A stretch of DNA of 64,000 nucleotides from CAYPAV01 sp964408805 (GCA_964408805.1 CAYPAV010000007.1:168318-232317); one strand, 5' to 3'; shown: positions 1 through 9,547, counted from the stretch's first letter. A program made the numbers and translations. Notes: generated by a model from the letters alone, not told the origin.

Positions 1-871
1 CGAAATAGTAGTTGATCGCGGCCGAAACATGTCGGTGCGGCCGATCGACGATCTTCGGCGGCCGGATGGTGATGGTCGCGAAGAAGTTCGGCGTGCAGCC
101 GTTGGTGCGCCCGGTCATCGGGTTGTACATCATGTAGAGCCGGCGGCCGACGTACTCCTTGCCGAGCGCCTCCAGCTTGTCGAGATGTTCCTTCACGTCG
201 CCCCAAGGCCAGTGCAGCGCCTTGGACTCGACTGAATCCGGGTTGATCAGGACCTCGTAAGGCATCAGCCAGGACCCTTCCTCGTTCAGTTGGAAGGTGC
301 CATAGGGGCTGTTCCGTGTCGGATCTTCGCGGCCTTGTTCCTCGCCCCGGTCCGCTTCGATCTCGGCGAGGACGGGCGGGTCGTCATCCGCCATGTAGAC
401 GCGGAGCTTCTCCAGCAGCGGCACGTTCGAATAGGTCAGGCGAACCTGCACGTCATCGCCGTCATTGACGTGGCGATATCCGGTGTAGGAGGGATTGTTC
501 CAGATATCGAACTGGCCGTATTCGATCTTTCGGCCCGCGACCTCGGTATATCCGCTCCCCTGGATGCAGAAGTTCACCTCGGTCGCGTTATGACGGAAGA
601 GCTTGCTTTGCTCGCCGGGGCGGAGCACGTCGAGGGTCACCCGAATGCCGGGGGCCAGGCCGAGGCCCGGCGCTTCCGAACTGGGATGTGCCAGGATCGA
701 CGATCGCCGGCCGTTTTCGGGTGCCGCCGCATCGGCGAGCCGGCCGACCTCTTCGGCGATCATTTCCTTGGTGAAGGTCACCGGTTCCCAGAATTCCAGC
801 GATTGCTGGCGTGGTTGTCCGGATTGGTCCACGAAATTCCCGGTCGATTCAGTCATGACCTCATACTCCAT
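1..871 (-). CDS. Gentisate 1,2-dioxygenase-like bicupin ring-cleavage dioxygenase (partial, C-terminus outside window)
   Basis: The reading frame is open from an ATG at 871 (alternative in-frame ATG at 856, preceded by GGAG) to the window edge, so the C-terminus is missing. The translation shows a first cupin (HNATEVNFCIQGSG, then a GxxDIWN segment) and the beginning of a second at the edge (RPHRHVSAAINYYF). This is the arrangement of the gentisate/1-hydroxy-2-naphthoate/salicylate Fe(II) dioxygenases, which cleave hydroxylated aromatic acids between the carboxylated and hydroxylated carbons. The exact substrate cannot be told from this part. The gene starts 30 bp after a Rieske ferredoxin gene on the same strand, so both likely belong to one aromatic-degradation operon that continues leftward. 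Confidence 0.8.
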   Translation of the reverse strand, partial: MEYEVMTESTGNFVDQSGQPRQQSLEFWEPVTFTKEMIAEEVGRLADAAAPENGRRSSILAHPSSEAPGLGLAPGIRVTLDVLRPGEQSKLFRHNATEVNFCIQGSGYTEVAGRKIEYGQFDIWNNPSYTGYRHVNDGDDVQVRLTYSNVPLLEKLRVYMADDDPPVLAEIEADRGEEQGREDPTRNSPYGTFQLNEEGSWLMPYEVLINPDSVESKALHWPWGDVKEHLDKLEALGKEYVGRRLYMMYNPMTGRTNGCTPNFFATITIRPPKIVDRPHRHVSAAINYYF

Positions 872-900
872 TTTGCCCCCATGGGCGGTGTTCGTCGCGG

Positions 901-1215
901 TTAAACCTTCACGAAAACGGCGCCGTCCTCGACCTTGGTCTCGAAGGTTTTGAGATTGTCCGTTACCGGTGAGCAAAGCGCCTCGCCCGTCTTGATATTA
1001 AAGCGGCCTTCATGAAGCGGGCATTCGATCTCCGCACCTTCTTGGAAGCCGTCGACCATCGAGGCGTAGGCATGGGTGCAGATGTTGCTGGTCGCGTAAA
1101 TCTCGTTCTCGATCGCGAAGAGGGCAATATCCTCTTCGCCGACCTGAACGCGGATCGGTTCCTCGGGCTCGATTTCGGACGTTTCCGCGACCCGGTGCCA
1201 GTTGTCTTCGCTCAC
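901..1215 (-). CDS. Rieske [2Fe-2S] ferredoxin component of a ring-hydroxylating oxygenase
   Basis: This is a 104-residue protein with the two Rieske cluster motifs C-T-H (46-48) and C-P-L-H (65-68). That is the usual size and layout of the small ferredoxins (NagAb/BphA3 type) that pass electrons to aromatic dioxygenases. The frame stays open much further upstream, but the GTG at 1215 is preceded by AAAGGG and gives the normal family N-terminus, so the longer version is rejected. It lies just upstream of the bicupin dioxygenase and probably forms an operon with it. The oxygenase and reductase partners are not visible in this part of the window. Confidence 0.85.
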   Translation of the reverse strand: MSEDNWHRVAETSEIEPEEPIRVQVGEEDIALFAIENEIYATSNICTHAYASMVDGFQEGAEIECPLHEGRFNIKTGEALCSPVTDNLKTFETKVEDGAVFVKV

Positions 1216-1366
1216 TGTTGTTCCCTTTCCTGGGATGTTTCCTGTATGCTCCGGCGCGTTTTTCCGGGCGCCTCGCGGGCGCGCGGGGAAGTATAGATTT
1301 CGAAGTAATAGCTGGACAGGAAAAATCAAAGTATGGCGCGGCCGCCGCGCCTCCGACGGGACATAG

Positions 1367-2125
1367 ATGCTGCCTTTCGACATTTCGCTCGCCAATATTA
1401 TGCTCGTCTTCGCCGCCTTCTTCGCGGCCGGCACGTCGAAGGGCGTGCTCGGCGTCGGTATTCCGCTGATCGCGGTGCCGGCCCTTTCGGGTGTCATGCA
1501 TCCCGCGACGACGGTCTCGGTCTTGGCCTTGCCGATCTTCCTATCCAATGTGTGGCAGAGCGTCGAGCAGCGGCGCTTCCGCAACACCGTCCGCCGGTTC
1601 TGGCCGGCCCTGCCCATGGTCGCCATCGGGTCGGTTATTGGCGCCCAGTTCATCACGACGATCGACGCAGTAACGGCCCACCTCGTCCTCGGCGTCATCG
1701 TAACCACCTATGCGCTCTCTCAACTGGCGCATGTGTCGGTGCCCGCGCCTTCCGCGCAAACGGAGAAACCGTGGACGGCGGCGGCCGGTCTGGTCTCCGG
1801 ATTCCTGGGCGGGCTCGCGGCCTATTTCGGCCCGCCCTGGATCATGTATCTGGTGGCCTTGCGCGTGAATAAGGACGACTTCATCGCCGCCGCGGCCATG
1901 CTCTACATGGTCGGAATAACACCTCTTTGCGCGGTGCTTATCATCAAAGGCGTGCTCGGTGGACCAGAGCTCATACTTTCGGCGTTCGGCACTGCGGTCA
2001 TTTTCGCGGCCCTCCTGTTCGGCCGCTGGCTCCGCGACCGGATCTCCCAGGAGGTATTCCGGAAGGCCCTGCTCCTGGTCCTGGTGGTGATGGGCGCGAA
2101 TATGATTCGGCGCGGCTTGATGTAG
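1367..2125 (+). CDS. TauE/SafE family membrane anion exporter
   Basis: A 252-residue, very hydrophobic protein with about eight predicted membrane spans in two repeated halves. It opens with the typical segment ending AAFFAAGTSKGVLGVGIPLI, which is characteristic of TauE/SafE permeases. Members export sulfite, sulfoacetate or other organic anions, or act as uncharacterised permeases. It is divergent from the Rieske ferredoxin gene across about 150 bp that must hold both promoters, so it may move an anion related to that pathway, but the substrate is unknown. Confidence 0.8.
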   Translation: MLPFDISLANIMLVFAAFFAAGTSKGVLGVGIPLIAVPALSGVMHPATTVSVLALPIFLSNVWQSVEQRRFRNTVRRFWPALPMVAIGSVIGAQFITTIDAVTAHLVLGVIVTTYALSQLAHVSVPAPSAQTEKPWTAAAGLVSGFLGGLAAYFGPPWIMYLVALRVNKDDFIAAAAMLYMVGITPLCAVLIIKGVLGGPELILSAFGTAVIFAALLFGRWLRDRISQEVFRKALLLVLVVMGANMIRRGLM

Positions 2126-2138
2126 TCGACGCGGCGTC

Positions 2139-2732
2139 CTATGCGCTGTCGCGATGCAGCTTTCGGAACCGATCCAGGAACTCCGCCTTTGCATCCTCGG
2201 CGGTGCGCGGTGTCAGGCGGATGCGGTCGATGTTGTCGTGCCGGCCGAAGAAGCGGCGCGCTTCCGCCTCAGCGAACCCCGCCAATTGGACCGCTTCGAG
2301 ATAGGCTGACGCCCGGTCGGCCTTTTTGATCGCCCGCCTGAATTCGCGGGGGATATGCGCGGGAACGCCGAAACGAAGGCGGATGGCCTCGCCAAGCCGC
2401 GTCTCCAGCGCTTCGTAGTCGACGCCGACGGCGGCCTTGAAGGGGGAGATCAGGTCGCCGATCACGTATTCGGGCGCATCGTGGAGGAGGGCGGCCAGGC
2501 GCCAGCGATCAGCGAGGTTGGGTCGGAAGCGGGCGGTCAGGCGCTCCACCAGGACCGAGTGCTGGGCCACCGTGAAGGCGTGTTCGCCCTTGGTCTGGCC
2601 GTTCCAGCGCGCGACCCGCGAGAGGCCGTGGGCGATGTCCTCGATCTCGATGTCGAGGGGGGAGGGGTCCAGGAGGTCGAGCCGCCGGCCGCTCAGCATC
2701 CGTTGCCAGGCACGTTTCGCCGCTCGTGCCAT
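2139..2732 (-). CDS. HD-domain phosphohydrolase (YfbR-like)
   Basis: A 197-residue protein with an HD-superfamily metal site: QHSVLVERL supplies the first His, then ALLHDAPEYVIGD supplies the HD pair, and KKADRAS the distal Asp. The layout matches the YfbR/COG1896 group, which includes 5'-deoxynucleotidases. The start chosen is the ATG at 2732, with AAGGGAAG in front; an in-frame upstream extension to 2822 has no ribosome site. It is convergent with the TauE gene, with stops 13 bp apart. The substrate is inferred only from the family. Confidence 0.75.
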   Translation of the reverse strand: MARAAKRAWQRMLSGRRLDLLDPSPLDIEIEDIAHGLSRVARWNGQTKGEHAFTVAQHSVLVERLTARFRPNLADRWRLAALLHDAPEYVIGDLISPFKAAVGVDYEALETRLGEAIRLRFGVPAHIPREFRRAIKKADRASAYLEAVQLAGFAEAEARRFFGRHDNIDRIRLTPRTAEDAKAEFLDRFRKLHRDSA

Positions 2733-2873
2733 CAGACCGCTTCCCTTTCGGACATTCGAGGCCTCCTTCGATAGACCCGTTATCATAACTGAAAATGCGC
2801 CGGCGTATTCAATCGGGGACAAATCAGTTGTCGGGCCCTATGCTCGGCCGACCATGGGAGAGAGGGAAATATC

Positions 2874-3692
2874 GTGACGGAAGCTACGGAATTGAGCGTC
2901 GGGATTGGCGGCTTCGGGGCCATTGGAATGAGTGTTGGGCGGGCGCTTGACGACGGCATGGAAGGTCTTCGCCTGGCCGCGGTCTCGGCCAACGACCGGT
3001 CCGCCGCCGGCGAGCGCATGGCGGATTACCAAAATCCGGTGCCGGTGGTTTCGCTCGACGCCTTGGCGGAGGCGGCGGATATCGTGATCGAATGCGCGCC
3101 GGCCGCCGTCTTCCGCGAGGTCGCCCAGGCGGCGGTCGAGGCGGGGCGGATCTTCATGCCGCTCTCCTGCGGCCAATTGCTGGATCACATGGATCTCGTC
3201 GAGCGGGCACGGGCGACGGGGGCCCGGATCATCGTGCCCACGGGGGCGCTGCTGGGGCTCGACGCGGTCCGGGGTGCTGCCGAGGGCGAGATCGAGTCGG
3301 TGACCATGGTGACCCGAAAGCCGCCAAGCGGCCTTGAGGGGGCGCCGCATCTGGTCGAGAACGATATCGATGTCAGCGATCTATCGGCGCCGCTCAAGGT
3401 CTTCGACGGGACGGCGCGGGCGGCGGTGAAGGGCTTTCCGGCCAACGTCAACGTGGCCGTGGCATTGAGCCTTGCCGGCGTCGGGCCCGACCGGACGACC
3501 ATCGAGGTTTGGGCCGATCCCGGCGTTACCCGGAACACCCATACGATCAAGGTCGAGGCCGACTCCGTCCGTTTCGAGATGACGATCGAAAACGTGCCCT
3601 CGGCGGCCAATCCCCGCACCGGCATGTTGACCCCGCTCAGCACCATCGCGGCCTTGCGCGGTCTGGTCAGCCCGTTGAAGGTCGGGACCTGA
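2874..3692 (+). CDS. nadX: L-aspartate dehydrogenase-like NAD(P)-binding protein
   Basis: A 272-residue protein that begins with a Rossmann nucleotide-binding loop (GGFGAIG). It ends with the aspartate dehydrogenase C-terminal domain, recognisable by NVNVAVALSLAGVGPDRT and the segment ADPGVTRNTHTI. The family oxidises L-aspartate to iminosuccinate/oxaloacetate with NAD(P)+, and some members feed NAD biosynthesis. The GTG start at 2874 is preceded by GAGAGGGAAATATC, a good ribosome site. No nadA or nadC lies nearby, so the role could instead be catabolic amino-acid dehydrogenation. Confidence 0.75.
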   Translation: MTEATELSVGIGGFGAIGMSVGRALDDGMEGLRLAAVSANDRSAAGERMADYQNPVPVVSLDALAEAADIVIECAPAAVFREVAQAAVEAGRIFMPLSCGQLLDHMDLVERARATGARIIVPTGALLGLDAVRGAAEGEIESVTMVTRKPPSGLEGAPHLVENDIDVSDLSAPLKVFDGTARAAVKGFPANVNVAVALSLAGVGPDRTTIEVWADPGVTRNTHTIKVEADSVRFEMTIENVPSAANPRTGMLTPLSTIAALRGLVSPLKVGT

Positions 3693-3819
3693 TTCGATCG
3701 CGGTTTCGGGCACGGATTTTTCGCCGGTTTCCGCCGCCGACTTGCCGGCGAGCGGCGTTTTCATCTTTTATGGTTAAAAGGTGCAAGGCGCAATTAAATC
3801 CAGCGGTGTCGCTCGAAAT

Positions 3820-4647
3820 TTACATTTGAATGGCGTATCTATCGAAGATGTAGGTTTTCAATTTACGAATGTCCTCATCATTTGGCGTAACAGAATAGAT
3901 GATCAATTCTGCGAGGCTGAAGCCGCCATGTTGCGTGCTATTTGCGTTCGCTCCAACCACCTTGTTCTCCCATTTTCTGCTGCCTAAATCTGCAGCAAAC
4001 GATAGCGTACGCGATTGTTTAACATAGCCATTTACTAATACTGCCAAATTTGTTTTTGCGCTTGATACGCCGACTTCAGCAACAAGATAGATCCACTCTC
4101 CAAACGGAATTCCAGTACGTCCAATAGGTATCTCTAGGGGGTATTTTTCTCCTCGGATATCAGTGACCTCAAACACAAACATATTGCTAGCAGACAAATA
4201 GAATGCGGCGTGCGCCCCCTCCGGGTCGCTGAAATCGAAAACAAACTTTCTGCGAGATTCTGTTACATCATTGATTTTAATGACTAAATGAACAGAAATT
4301 CCTGGGAGTGTCTCTCGCTGTCCCTTTAATTTCTCCTGTGCTTGAGAATTTACTGGTGTCGCTATTCGAAAATACCAAGCCGCACTCGTGCCAATACAAA
4401 TAATTCCTACTGCAAAAAGTATTAACGGTCCCATAAACTTTCTCTGGAATGGCCTCTCCGGTAAAGCACGCCATGATTTCTGCAAGAAAAGAACAGTGGA
4501 GCAAAGAAAAACCAATCCGCATGTTATCGCGACTGCCCACACAACTGGCGTCGGCCATCGCCAGTCAAGCTGTTCGGCAACCCACAATAGGCCACCGCCA
4601 CCGACGGGACCCAAAGTGGCAATCCACTTAATCGGGCCGTGTTGCAT
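3820..4647 (-). CDS. Membrane-anchored LamG/concanavalin-like protein, A+T-rich, probably acquired
   Basis: A 275-residue protein of unknown function. The first 115 residues hold three hydrophobic segments (around 8-25, 32-55 and 72-92). The rest looks like a LamG/concanavalin-type beta sandwich of the kind found in sugar- or surface-binding proteins (FVFDFSDPEGAHAAFY, GEWIYLVAEVG, GGFSLAELIIYS). The ending IRKLKTYIFDRY is typical of such domains. Base composition and codon use are clearly more A+T-rich than in every neighbour, which suggests transfer. It stands alone between aspartate dehydrogenase and the CoA-dependent genes. Confidence 0.6.
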   Translation of the reverse strand: MQHGPIKWIATLGPVGGGGLLWVAEQLDWRWPTPVVWAVAITCGLVFLCSTVLFLQKSWRALPERPFQRKFMGPLILFAVGIICIGTSAAWYFRIATPVNSQAQEKLKGQRETLPGISVHLVIKINDVTESRRKFVFDFSDPEGAHAAFYLSASNMFVFEVTDIRGEKYPLEIPIGRTGIPFGEWIYLVAEVGVSSAKTNLAVLVNGYVKQSRTLSFAADLGSRKWENKVVGANANSTQHGGFSLAELIIYSVTPNDEDIRKLKTYIFDRYAIQM

Positions 4648-4728
4648 ACCACCGATCTTGACCGGTCACCGCAACGGGTGTCCAGATTATATTCGGGCTT
4701 CGAATTCTGTTCGCGTCGATTTGGCCCT

Positions 4729-5523
4729 TCAACGGCCTTTGAAGTCGGCCTTCCGCTTTTCGTTGAAGGCGGCGATGCCTTCGACGCGATCCTCGGTCGT
4801 GACCATGCGGTTGTAAGCCTCGAGCTCGAACATATAGCCCGAGCGGACGTCGACCTGCATCGACATGTTCATCGATTTCTTTGCCTGGCGGGTCGAGATG
4901 GGGGCGTTGTCGCAGATCCGTTGCGCGGCCGCCAGCGCTTCCTCCATCAGGGTGCCCTCGTCGCAGACCTTGTTTACGACACCCCAATCATAACCTTGCT
5001 CGGCGGAGAAGGGGGTGCCCGTCAGGATGATTTCCTTGGCCCGGCGGATACCCACCGCGCGCGGCAAGTTCTGGGTTCCCATGGCCCCCGGCATGATCCC
5101 GAGCGTGACCTCGGTCAGGGCGAATTTCGCTTTCCTGGTGGCGTAAACGAAGTCGCAGGCGAGCGTCATCTCGAACCCGCCCGCATAGCAGGCCCCATTG
5201 ACGGCGGCGATGATCGGCACCGGCACGTCCGATTGTGCCATCACCATCTGCTCAAAGAGGGCGTGCTGCTGCTGCCATTGGGTGTCGGTCATGCCGTTTC
5301 GTTCGCGAAGGTCGGCGCCGGCGCAGAAAATCCGGTCGCCTGAACCCGTCAAGAGGATGCAGCGGATATCCTCCTGGTCGACATAGAAGCCACGCCAAAG
5401 CTCATAGAGCTCCTCGCCCATCCGCGTGTTCATGGCATTGGCGATGTCGGGGCGATTGAGGGTGACCACCATAAGATGGTCGCCCTTGCGGTCGAGTTTG
5501 ATGGTTTCGAAGTCGTCGCGCAT
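4729..5523 (-). CDS. Enoyl-CoA hydratase/isomerase family protein
   Basis: A 264-residue crotonase-fold protein. It has the oxyanion-hole segments DRIFCAGADLRE and NGACYAGGFEMTLACDF, and an acidic residue in FALTEVTLGIMPG at the usual catalytic position. The family hydrates or isomerises acyl-CoA double bonds, or cleaves aromatic acyl-CoA intermediates. The gene begins 2 bp after the stop of the CoA-transferase gene, so the two are co-transcribed and probably act in sequence on one CoA-activated acid. Confidence 0.88.
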   Translation of the reverse strand: MRDDFETIKLDRKGDHLMVVTLNRPDIANAMNTRMGEELYELWRGFYVDQEDIRCILLTGSGDRIFCAGADLRERNGMTDTQWQQQHALFEQMVMAQSDVPVPIIAAVNGACYAGGFEMTLACDFVYATRKAKFALTEVTLGIMPGAMGTQNLPRAVGIRRAKEIILTGTPFSAEQGYDWGVVNKVCDEGTLMEEALAAAQRICDNAPISTRQAKKSMNMSMQVDVRSGYMFELEAYNRMVTTEDRVEGIAAFNEKRKADFKGR

Positions 5524-5525
5524 GG

Positions 5526-6671
5526 TTACTCCGTTCCGAAAATGTCGTCGTTGTCTTGTCCAAGAGCGGGCGGCGAGCGCCGATAGGGCGGTCGTTCGCC
5601 GTCGAAGGTGAGGGGGAGGCCGGTCAGTCTCATGTCCGGCCGGTCGGGGTCCTGCTGGATCAGCCCGAGGGCCTCCGTCTGGGCGTGAGACATGACCTCG
5701 CCGACATCCTGGATCGGTGCGTTCGGGATGCCACCTTCATCCAGTTTTTCCTGCCAATGTGCACGGGGTTCGCGGCTCATCACGCCGGTGATTTCGGCAT
5801 TGATCGCGGCGCGGTTCTCGACCCGGTCGGGATTGCTGAGGAAACGTGGGTCGTCGGCCCATTCCGGGTGCCCCAAGACTCCGCAAAGCCGCTTGAAGAG
5901 CCCCTCGCTCGCGGCCGCCACGATGAGATGGCCGTCGGCGCATTGATAGGCCTGATAAGGCACGATGGCGGCCATGCCGGAGCCCGCCGGTTGCGGAACG
6001 TCGCCGGTGCAATCGTAGGCCGCGCCGTGATAGGTCATCCAGGCAAGTGCTGTTTCGTATAGCGAGGCATCGATCCGGCAGCCCTTGCCCGTGTCGTCGC
6101 GGGCTTTCAGCGCGCCGAGGATGCCGATCGCGGTCCACATGCCGGTCCCCATATCGATGATCGACGTGCCGACCCGGACCGGCGGGCGGTCTCCGCCCTC
6201 GCCGGTGACACTCATCAACCCGCCGAAGGCTTGCATCAAGGGGTCGTATCCACGGCGATTCGCGAAGGGTCCAGTCGCGCCGAAAGCACCAATATTACAA
6301 TAAATTAAGCTCTTATTTTCACTCATCAGATGACCTGGCGACAGGCCGAGATCCTCGACCAGCCCGGGCCGGAGGTTCTGGAGCACGACATCGCCCGTCT
6401 CAATGATGACCTTTCGCAGTCGCGCAAGTTCCTTGTCACTCTTGAAGTCGACGGTGACGGCGCGTTTGTCTCGGTTGAGCGCCTGGAAATAGGCCGCGGC
6501 ACCATGCCAAAACGGCGGCCCCCAATGGCGCGCGTCGTCACCGGCCTCGGGACGTTCGACCTTGATCACCTCCGCGCCCATCTGGGCAAGGATCCAGGCC
6601 CCATAGGGGCCGGCGACGCTGCTACCGATTTCGAAGACGCGAACACCGTCGAGAGGAAATTTCTCAGCCAC
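5526..6671 (-). CDS. CaiB/BaiF family (family III) CoA-transferase
   Basis: A protein of 381 residues with the family III signature: an N-terminal DGVRVFEIGSSVAGPYGAWILAQMGAEVIKVE CoA-binding start and the likely catalytic Asp in RRGYDPLMQAFGG. These enzymes transfer CoA between a donor and a carboxylic acid. The GTG at 6671 is taken as start because AGGT precedes it and the family start follows directly. A TTG at 6713 would add 14 atypical residues. It is the first gene of a pair with the downstream enoyl-CoA hydratase. Confidence 0.87.
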   Translation of the reverse strand: MAEKFPLDGVRVFEIGSSVAGPYGAWILAQMGAEVIKVERPEAGDDARHWGPPFWHGAAAYFQALNRDKRAVTVDFKSDKELARLRKVIIETGDVVLQNLRPGLVEDLGLSPGHLMSENKSLIYCNIGAFGATGPFANRRGYDPLMQAFGGLMSVTGEGGDRPPVRVGTSIIDMGTGMWTAIGILGALKARDDTGKGCRIDASLYETALAWMTYHGAAYDCTGDVPQPAGSGMAAIVPYQAYQCADGHLIVAAASEGLFKRLCGVLGHPEWADDPRFLSNPDRVENRAAINAEITGVMSREPRAHWQEKLDEGGIPNAPIQDVGEVMSHAQTEALGLIQQDPDRPDMRLTGLPLTFDGERPPYRRSPPALGQDNDDIFGTE

Positions 6672-6778
6672 GAAGCAACCTAATTTTCCAATGATCGAGA
6701 GGCGGTTAGGCAATTAGTTGCCCGCCGGCCCAGGTCAACGTCAAATGGGTAATTCGATCGAAGTGTGTTGTCGGCGAC

Positions 6779-9424
6779 TTACTTGCTGGTCGCCACGAAA
6801 ACGCCGTCCCAATCGGGATCCGGCGGGTCCTCGATATACTGTTCGATCCGTTCGTCGTAGAGATCGTAAAGCACTTCCGGCGCGCCCGCGAGCGGACGAC
6901 ATTTCTTGACCAGTTCACCCGCTTCCTCGAAGTTCTGGCTTCGATAGGCAGCCAGCATCTTGTTGTGGGTCTCAAGGAGAGTCAGGTATTCGGGCGAACT
7001 CCGCATCTCGCCGTCACCGAGCAGACCGAAGATCGTGACGGCCTCGGTCTTGCCCTTGACCGCAATCTGGTCGAGCTCGATGACCGCGAATTTTTCCCCG
7101 ACCTGGTCGTGGGTGATCTCGCCGATGACCGTGCCGACGCCGTAGTTCTTCGATTGTCCCTCAAGGCGCGCCGCGAGGTTCACCGCATCGCCGAGGACCG
7201 AATAGTCGAATCTCTGCTCGGACCCCATATTGCCGACGACGCAATCGCCGGTGTTGATGCCGATGCCAACGTTGAGGGGCAGGAACTCGGTACCTTCTTC
7301 CTCGGCTTCCTTCTCCCGTTCGGCGTTCAACTCGATCAAGGATTCGAACATGGCGAGGGACGATTCGCAGGCGTGCAATGAATGGTCCTTGTCGTCCAAG
7401 GGCGCATTCCAAAACGCCATGATGCAATCGCCCATATACTTATCGATGGTACCCTCGCGCTCGAGAATCTCGCCGGTGAGCGGGGTCAGCAGACGGTTGA
7501 TCAGCACCGTCAGGCCCTGCGGATTGGCCTTGAATTGTTCCGAGATCGTCGTGAATCCGCGAACGTCGCAGAACAGGAACGTCATCTCCTTGGTTTCACC
7601 ACCGAGCGTCAACTGGTCTGGATTCTCCGCCAACTGTTCCACGAGTGCCGGCGACAGGTACTGCCCGAAGGCACCGCGCACCTGGCGCTTTTCGGCCGCT
7701 TCTCGGGCGTAGTTCGCGAAGGTGAGCACGGAATAGACGGCGATCGTCACCGCACCCGGATAAGTGACGTCGATCAGCATCTGATATTCAATATAGAGAT
7801 ACCAGGTGACGGCCGCCATCACGCCGCCCGCCGCGACGACGCCGACCAGGGTCAGCAATGGGCCGAGCCGCGGTATCAAGACCATCATGGCGATGCCGGA
7901 GAGGATGGTCAGCGCGATCTCGACCGAATTCATGATGTTCGGATAGCGCAGGAAGAAACTGCGGAACGGTGTTTCCGATTTCTGTGCCGAGACCGCCGCC
8001 TTGATCTGAGCCTGGACCGGGCCAGCGATATTCTTGTGCTCGGCCGCGGCCGCCCGATATTCCGTAATCAAGGCGGGTGTCGGCTTTTTCTTCGCTCTTT
8101 GCAGCGCGATAATTTTGCGCTTCACACCATTTAATTTAGCCTCGGCCGCACCAACCTTCTTGCGAACCTCGACGGGGATGGCCTCGATCGTCGCCTTTTG
8201 CGTGGCGGCAATGACCTTATTGTAGGCTCCCTGAGCGGCAAAGATGTTCTCGAGGATGTTGGCGTGTATCTCGACCCCGGGCAGGCGCCCGTAGATCGGC
8301 GTGTTTCTGATGTCCTTCAGCCCCACCGCGGAAGTGCCGACGACGAGCAATTTGCCCTTCAGTTTGCCCTTCGAGACCTTGCCCTGGATGATGTCCGAGG
8401 CCGAGATATAAAGCCGGCCTTCGTTTTCCTCCGAATCGAACTTGTCCGGTTTGGCGAAATGCACCCAGATTCGGCCGTGATTATCGGTCGGAATCTCGAA
8501 CTTTTGGCGGCCCTGCAGCACGACGGAAACCAAGCCCGCCTGATTGGTCTTGGTCGCGATGGTGCGGGCTCCGAAGGCCACGCGCAGCATTTCCAGCGAT
8601 AGCGAGGGATAGACCTTCTTGCCGATCGAATAGACCATCGGTACCCGCCGCACGACACCGTCATACTCGTCAGCAACCGAGAACAGCCCATGACCCTTCG
8701 CGGCTTTTTCCAACTGGGGCACGTTTCCCAAGCGAGTTTTGTATTGTAGGAGCCAAGTCTTCGGATGCGGGCCGATGAACGCCATGACCGGTGTTCTGGT
8801 GCTCGGCGCGACCTTGCCGGCCGGCAGGTCGATGGGCCTGCCCACCTGTCCCACGACGACGCGGGTTCGGCGCATCACCTCGGCCATGACGGCCTCGTTC
8901 GAGCGCATACCCTTTAATGCCGATTTCGTGGTTGGATCGAGAAAATCGATCCGATCCGCAACCAAAGCGGGCGACATTCTGTCCGGTTCGGCGAAGACAA
9001 TATCAAACCCGACCACCGCGGCGCCGAACTTCGCCGACTGGTCGAGCATTTTCGCGATGGTTGACCGCGGCCAAGGCCATTGGCCGATTTCGGACAAGCT
9101 CTTCTCGTCGATGTCGATGATGCCGACCGGATACTGCGTCGCCGGCCGTGGCGACATCCGCTGATAGAGATCGAAGGTCTTTACACGAAGCGCCGAGATC
9201 AGCACCGGGTCGAAGGCCCGGACGAGCGTGGCGGCGGCGAGTATGATGATACAAAGGAGAGTGGCCAAGCTGACCCGCCACCATTTCGGGCCGGATTTCT
9301 TGCCGCCGCCTTCTTCCTCCTGGTCATCCTCGGGCGCGGCTGCACCGTTCCGCTTCCACGGAAGCAGCGTTTGGAATCGCGACCATGCGCCAATGTCTTC
9401 GCCAATCGCCGCGGCTTCCGCCAT
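6779..9424 (-). CDS. CHASE2-domain class III adenylate cyclase
   Basis: An 881-residue membrane protein. In order it has a cytoplasmic start, one membrane span (about 50-70), a periplasmic CHASE2 sensor domain (about 80-400), a helical stretch, three membrane spans (about 505-590) and a class III cyclase domain (about 615-800). Both metal aspartates are present (FCDVRGF and YMGDCIMAF), as are the Lys of IDKYMGD, an Asp in FDYSVLGD and the Asn/Arg of AVNLAARLE. It is therefore expected to be catalytically complete and to make cAMP. An ATG at 9424 with GGAG upstream is preferred over a TTG six bases earlier. It may supply cAMP for the CRP-type site at 31,706. Confidence 0.9.
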   Translation of the reverse strand: MAEAAAIGEDIGAWSRFQTLLPWKRNGAAAPEDDQEEEGGGKKSGPKWWRVSLATLLCIIILAAATLVRAFDPVLISALRVKTFDLYQRMSPRPATQYPVGIIDIDEKSLSEIGQWPWPRSTIAKMLDQSAKFGAAVVGFDIVFAEPDRMSPALVADRIDFLDPTTKSALKGMRSNEAVMAEVMRRTRVVVGQVGRPIDLPAGKVAPSTRTPVMAFIGPHPKTWLLQYKTRLGNVPQLEKAAKGHGLFSVADEYDGVVRRVPMVYSIGKKVYPSLSLEMLRVAFGARTIATKTNQAGLVSVVLQGRQKFEIPTDNHGRIWVHFAKPDKFDSEENEGRLYISASDIIQGKVSKGKLKGKLLVVGTSAVGLKDIRNTPIYGRLPGVEIHANILENIFAAQGAYNKVIAATQKATIEAIPVEVRKKVGAAEAKLNGVKRKIIALQRAKKKPTPALITEYRAAAAEHKNIAGPVQAQIKAAVSAQKSETPFRSFFLRYPNIMNSVEIALTILSGIAMMVLIPRLGPLLTLVGVVAAGGVMAAVTWYLYIEYQMLIDVTYPGAVTIAVYSVLTFANYAREAAEKRQVRGAFGQYLSPALVEQLAENPDQLTLGGETKEMTFLFCDVRGFTTISEQFKANPQGLTVLINRLLTPLTGEILEREGTIDKYMGDCIMAFWNAPLDDKDHSLHACESSLAMFESLIELNAEREKEAEEEGTEFLPLNVGIGINTGDCVVGNMGSEQRFDYSVLGDAVNLAARLEGQSKNYGVGTVIGEITHDQVGEKFAVIELDQIAVKGKTEAVTIFGLLGDGEMRSSPEYLTLLETHNKMLAAYRSQNFEEAGELVKKCRPLAGAPEVLYDLYDERIEQYIEDPPDPDWDGVFVATSK

Positions 9425-9547
9425 TGTCAAGTTCTCCGCCGTGGTGGGGATACCGATCCGATACGGCGCGGACCCCCTCTAAAGCCCCCAATATGATCCG
9501 CTGGAACCTGGTCTCGCGTCAAGCGTTCTTGCGACGCGCCAAGGGTG

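Noticed and set aside
901..1707. 268-codon minus frame as one Rieske protein
   Set aside because: Only the last 104 codons match the family and a GTG with a ribosome site begins exactly there; the upstream part is antisense to TauE.
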